Assembly: GCF_016864375.1 (NCBI RefSeq)
Contig: NZ_CP069357.1
Coordinates: 1 to 64,000, forward strand
Origin: Microvirga sp. VF16
GTDB lineage: Bacteria; Pseudomonadota; Alphaproteobacteria; Rhizobiales; Beijerinckiaceae
Length of the DNA stretch: 64,000 bases
Reading direction: 5' to 3'
Shown: piece after piece, positions 62,623 through 64,000 of the stretch
Layout of the letters: every line of letters starts with the position of its first letter
Position numbering within the stretch: the first letter of the stretch is position 1
The notes under the pieces: generated by a model
What the model saw: the letters and a program-made list of their open reading frames with translations, nothing else
Database searches by the model: none
What the model was told of the DNA's origin: nothing
Made by a program: the position numbers and the translations under genes

Positions 62623-63792
62623 GTGAGATTATCGATCCGACTTGCATCCACCATTGCCGCCGCCTCCCTTTTCGCATCCACAGCAGGTGCCGGCGAAACT
62701 GCCATGGAATTGGTTGAGGCGTTCCAGCAAACTCTTCCTGACACCCAGACCACCGCGTCTTTAACCAGTGCTGAAGTTCCCCTCATAGGGTGCCCCCAGG
62801 ACGGACAGATGGGCTTGCGTGAGCCGCATTCCCTTCCAAAAACGGCAAGGCTCCTCATCCCCGGCGGAACTGCTCAGAGACTCGCCTATTACACAGCCAA
62901 TCCATCAGGCCGCGGCGGCGTTCTCGGCCCAAGGGGTTGGTCCTGCAGAGCCGTGTCAGGGAGTGACGGAGACGTTTTATATGTCACCCCTCCCGAGGCA
63001 CCTGCGAACTTCGACGACCCCTGGATGGGACCGCAGATCGTCCGCCGGTTCTCGGAAGGCGGGACCTCAGGACGGTTTGCCGTCGCACGGGTCATCGCCC
63101 GAGTATTCCCGCAGGCCCTCTCATTTGCTGAAGGCGTCCGGGACGAAGGCATCGATGATGCGAACGCCTATGTCTTTGCACCCTGGCCATCGGACCAAAT
63201 CCGCCACCTGGCCCAGGATGTGGTGAGCTATAGAACCCCAGCCGGACAGAACGGGCTCGGCACGGACGGCGAGGAGCCGGTCCCGCCACTCGCCACTCGT
63301 GGCCTCGTATTCCTCATCGGCGATCCTGCTGTCGAGCCTTCCGTCCGCCTCCTGAAGGTCCGACTTTCTGGCAACGATGCCGCGCTATACCCAGCGATTG
63401 CCGCTGAGATGCTTGCTGCATGGACACCACCGGAGAGCCGGGGATCCCCGGCCTCTGAGCCGACGACACCCGGATCGGCAACGGCTGTTGCCCTGGTGAG
63501 CGAATTCTATGGAGCACTCGAGCGTGGGGATGGCCGAGCAGCGTCGGCTCGAGTGATTGCAGAGAAGCAGGCGAGTGGCCCATTCACAGCTCAAGCCCTG
63601 ACCAAGTTCTACGGCGCCCTCGACGAGCCACTCAAGCTGCTGTCGGCCGATGAAGCGGGTCCAATGCAGGTAAAGGTCCGGTACCGCTACCGAAGTGGGC
63701 GAAAGCCGTGCAATGGCGAGGCAACGGTGAGCCTTATCCAAACCTCAGACGGCATCCGGATAGAGAGGATCCGATCCGCCTCTGGGTGTTGA
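62623..63792 (+). CDS. exported protein of unknown function, 389 aa
   Basis: GTG start and a signal peptide (LASTIAAASLFASTAGAG). The mature part falls into an N-terminal ~250-residue domain with two Cys and a C-terminal ~110-residue NTF2/SnoaL-like part (ALVSEFYGALERGDGRAAS, ALTKFYGALD) ending in Cys. No family named. Codon use and the exported nature match the backbone left of the insertion, so the original neighbour was probably the DUF882 gene. Confidence 0.68.
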   Translation: MRLSIRLASTIAAASLFASTAGAGETAMELVEAFQQTLPDTQTTASLTSAEVPLIGCPQDGQMGLREPHSLPKTARLLIPGGTAQRLAYYTANPSGRGGVLGPRGWSCRAVSGSDGDVLYVTPPEAPANFDDPWMGPQIVRRFSEGGTSGRFAVARVIARVFPQALSFAEGVRDEGIDDANAYVFAPWPSDQIRHLAQDVVSYRTPAGQNGLGTDGEEPVPPLATRGLVFLIGDPAVEPSVRLLKVRLSGNDAALYPAIAAEMLAAWTPPESRGSPASEPTTPGSATAVALVSEFYGALERGDGRAASARVIAEKQASGPFTAQALTKFYGALDEPLKLLSADEAGPMQVKVRYRYRSGRKPCNGEATVSLIQTSDGIRIERIRSASGC

Positions 63793-63827
63793 TGCAGACC
63801 ACTGGCGTTATAGCCGAGCGGCCTGCC

Positions 63828-64000
63828 TTATCCCTGACAGCTATGCGGAATGAACTGGTACTCTTTAAGCGGCCCGCCCGTGAGTTCCTTCACAATCGGC
63901 GAGTCGTTCTTTAGGTCAAACACGAACATCGATGCGTTCGAACTCGTCACGAACGGCAGACTGTCTGCCGGCAATACCGCATCGTCCGGATTGGCTTCTT
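63828..64000 (-). CDS. C-terminal part of an unidentified protein (5' end outside window)
   Basis: Minus-strand frame open from the window edge to TAA at 63828-63830, 56 codons. It reads SSNASMFVFDLKNDSPIVKE, then LTGGPLKEYQFIPHSCQG, clearly protein-like. Convergent with the 389-aa gene. Too little is visible for a family call. Confidence 0.6.
   Translation of the reverse strand, partial: EANPDDAVLPADSLPFVTSSNASMFVFDLKNDSPIVKELTGGPLKEYQFIPHSCQG

Overview
The window looks like part of a large plasmid, chromid or integrated mobile region of an alphaproteobacterium, most likely order Hyphomicrobiales (Methylobacterium, Microvirga or Bosea type). This rests on the CpaB-CpaF/TadBC gene order, CobS/CobT-like proteins, the lipoprotein-rich content and the GC-rich codon use; the genus is a guess. 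No rRNA, tRNA or CRISPR array was seen.

Layout. (1) 0-1.5 kb: the tail of an IS630-type transposase, convergent with an unrecognised gene. (2) 1.6-14.8 kb: a DNA-metabolism block on the + strand: SF2 helicase, a CobS-like AAA+ ATPase with its CobT-like VWA partner, a small unknown, a DnaQ-type exonuclease directly followed by a DnaE-type polymerase with an eroded PHP domain, and topoisomerase III. (3) 14.8-16.2 kb: two divergent unknown genes. (4) 16.3-31.6 kb: a complete Flp/Tad pilus locus (cpaB-cpaC-cpaD-cpaE-cpaF-tadB-tadC, flp pilin, prepilin peptidase) plus two unusually long pseudopilin-like proteins that carry Ig-like repeats. (5) 31.7-36.9 kb: small exported proteins and lipoproteins without recognised domains. 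(6) 36.9-42 kb: a TrbL/VirB6-like membrane protein, an SNF2 helicase and a DUF882 peptidase-like protein.

(7) 41.98-62.47 kb: a segment of about 20.5 kb that looks inserted. It starts at the stop codon of the DUF882 gene, has TG...CA ends with clusters of short repeats on both sides, and may be flanked by a CTAG duplication. Its edges hold broken genes (GntR/UTRA, two sulfatase pieces, a transporter piece). Its core (44.3-61.5 kb) is markedly GC-richer than the backbone. The core is a candidate defence system: a divergent WYL-type repressor, four 22-bp direct repeats in the control region, then four overlapping genes encoding (a) a Zn-ribbon plus PD-(D/E)xK endonuclease, (b) a DinG/XPD-like Fe-S helicase, (c) a 3394-residue protein whose first ~960 residues resemble the PIWI-RE family and whose C-terminal third carries an ORC/STAND-like AAA+ ATPase with a winged helix, and (d) a degenerate-ATPase/HEPN/polynucleotide-kinase fusion. 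The first three match the known three-gene pPIWI-RE island (PIWI-RE, DinG-type helicase, REase). The giant fusion and the added HEPN-PNK gene are what look new.

(8) 62.6-64 kb: the backbone resumes with an exported protein and the C-terminal end of a further minus-strand gene that runs off the window.
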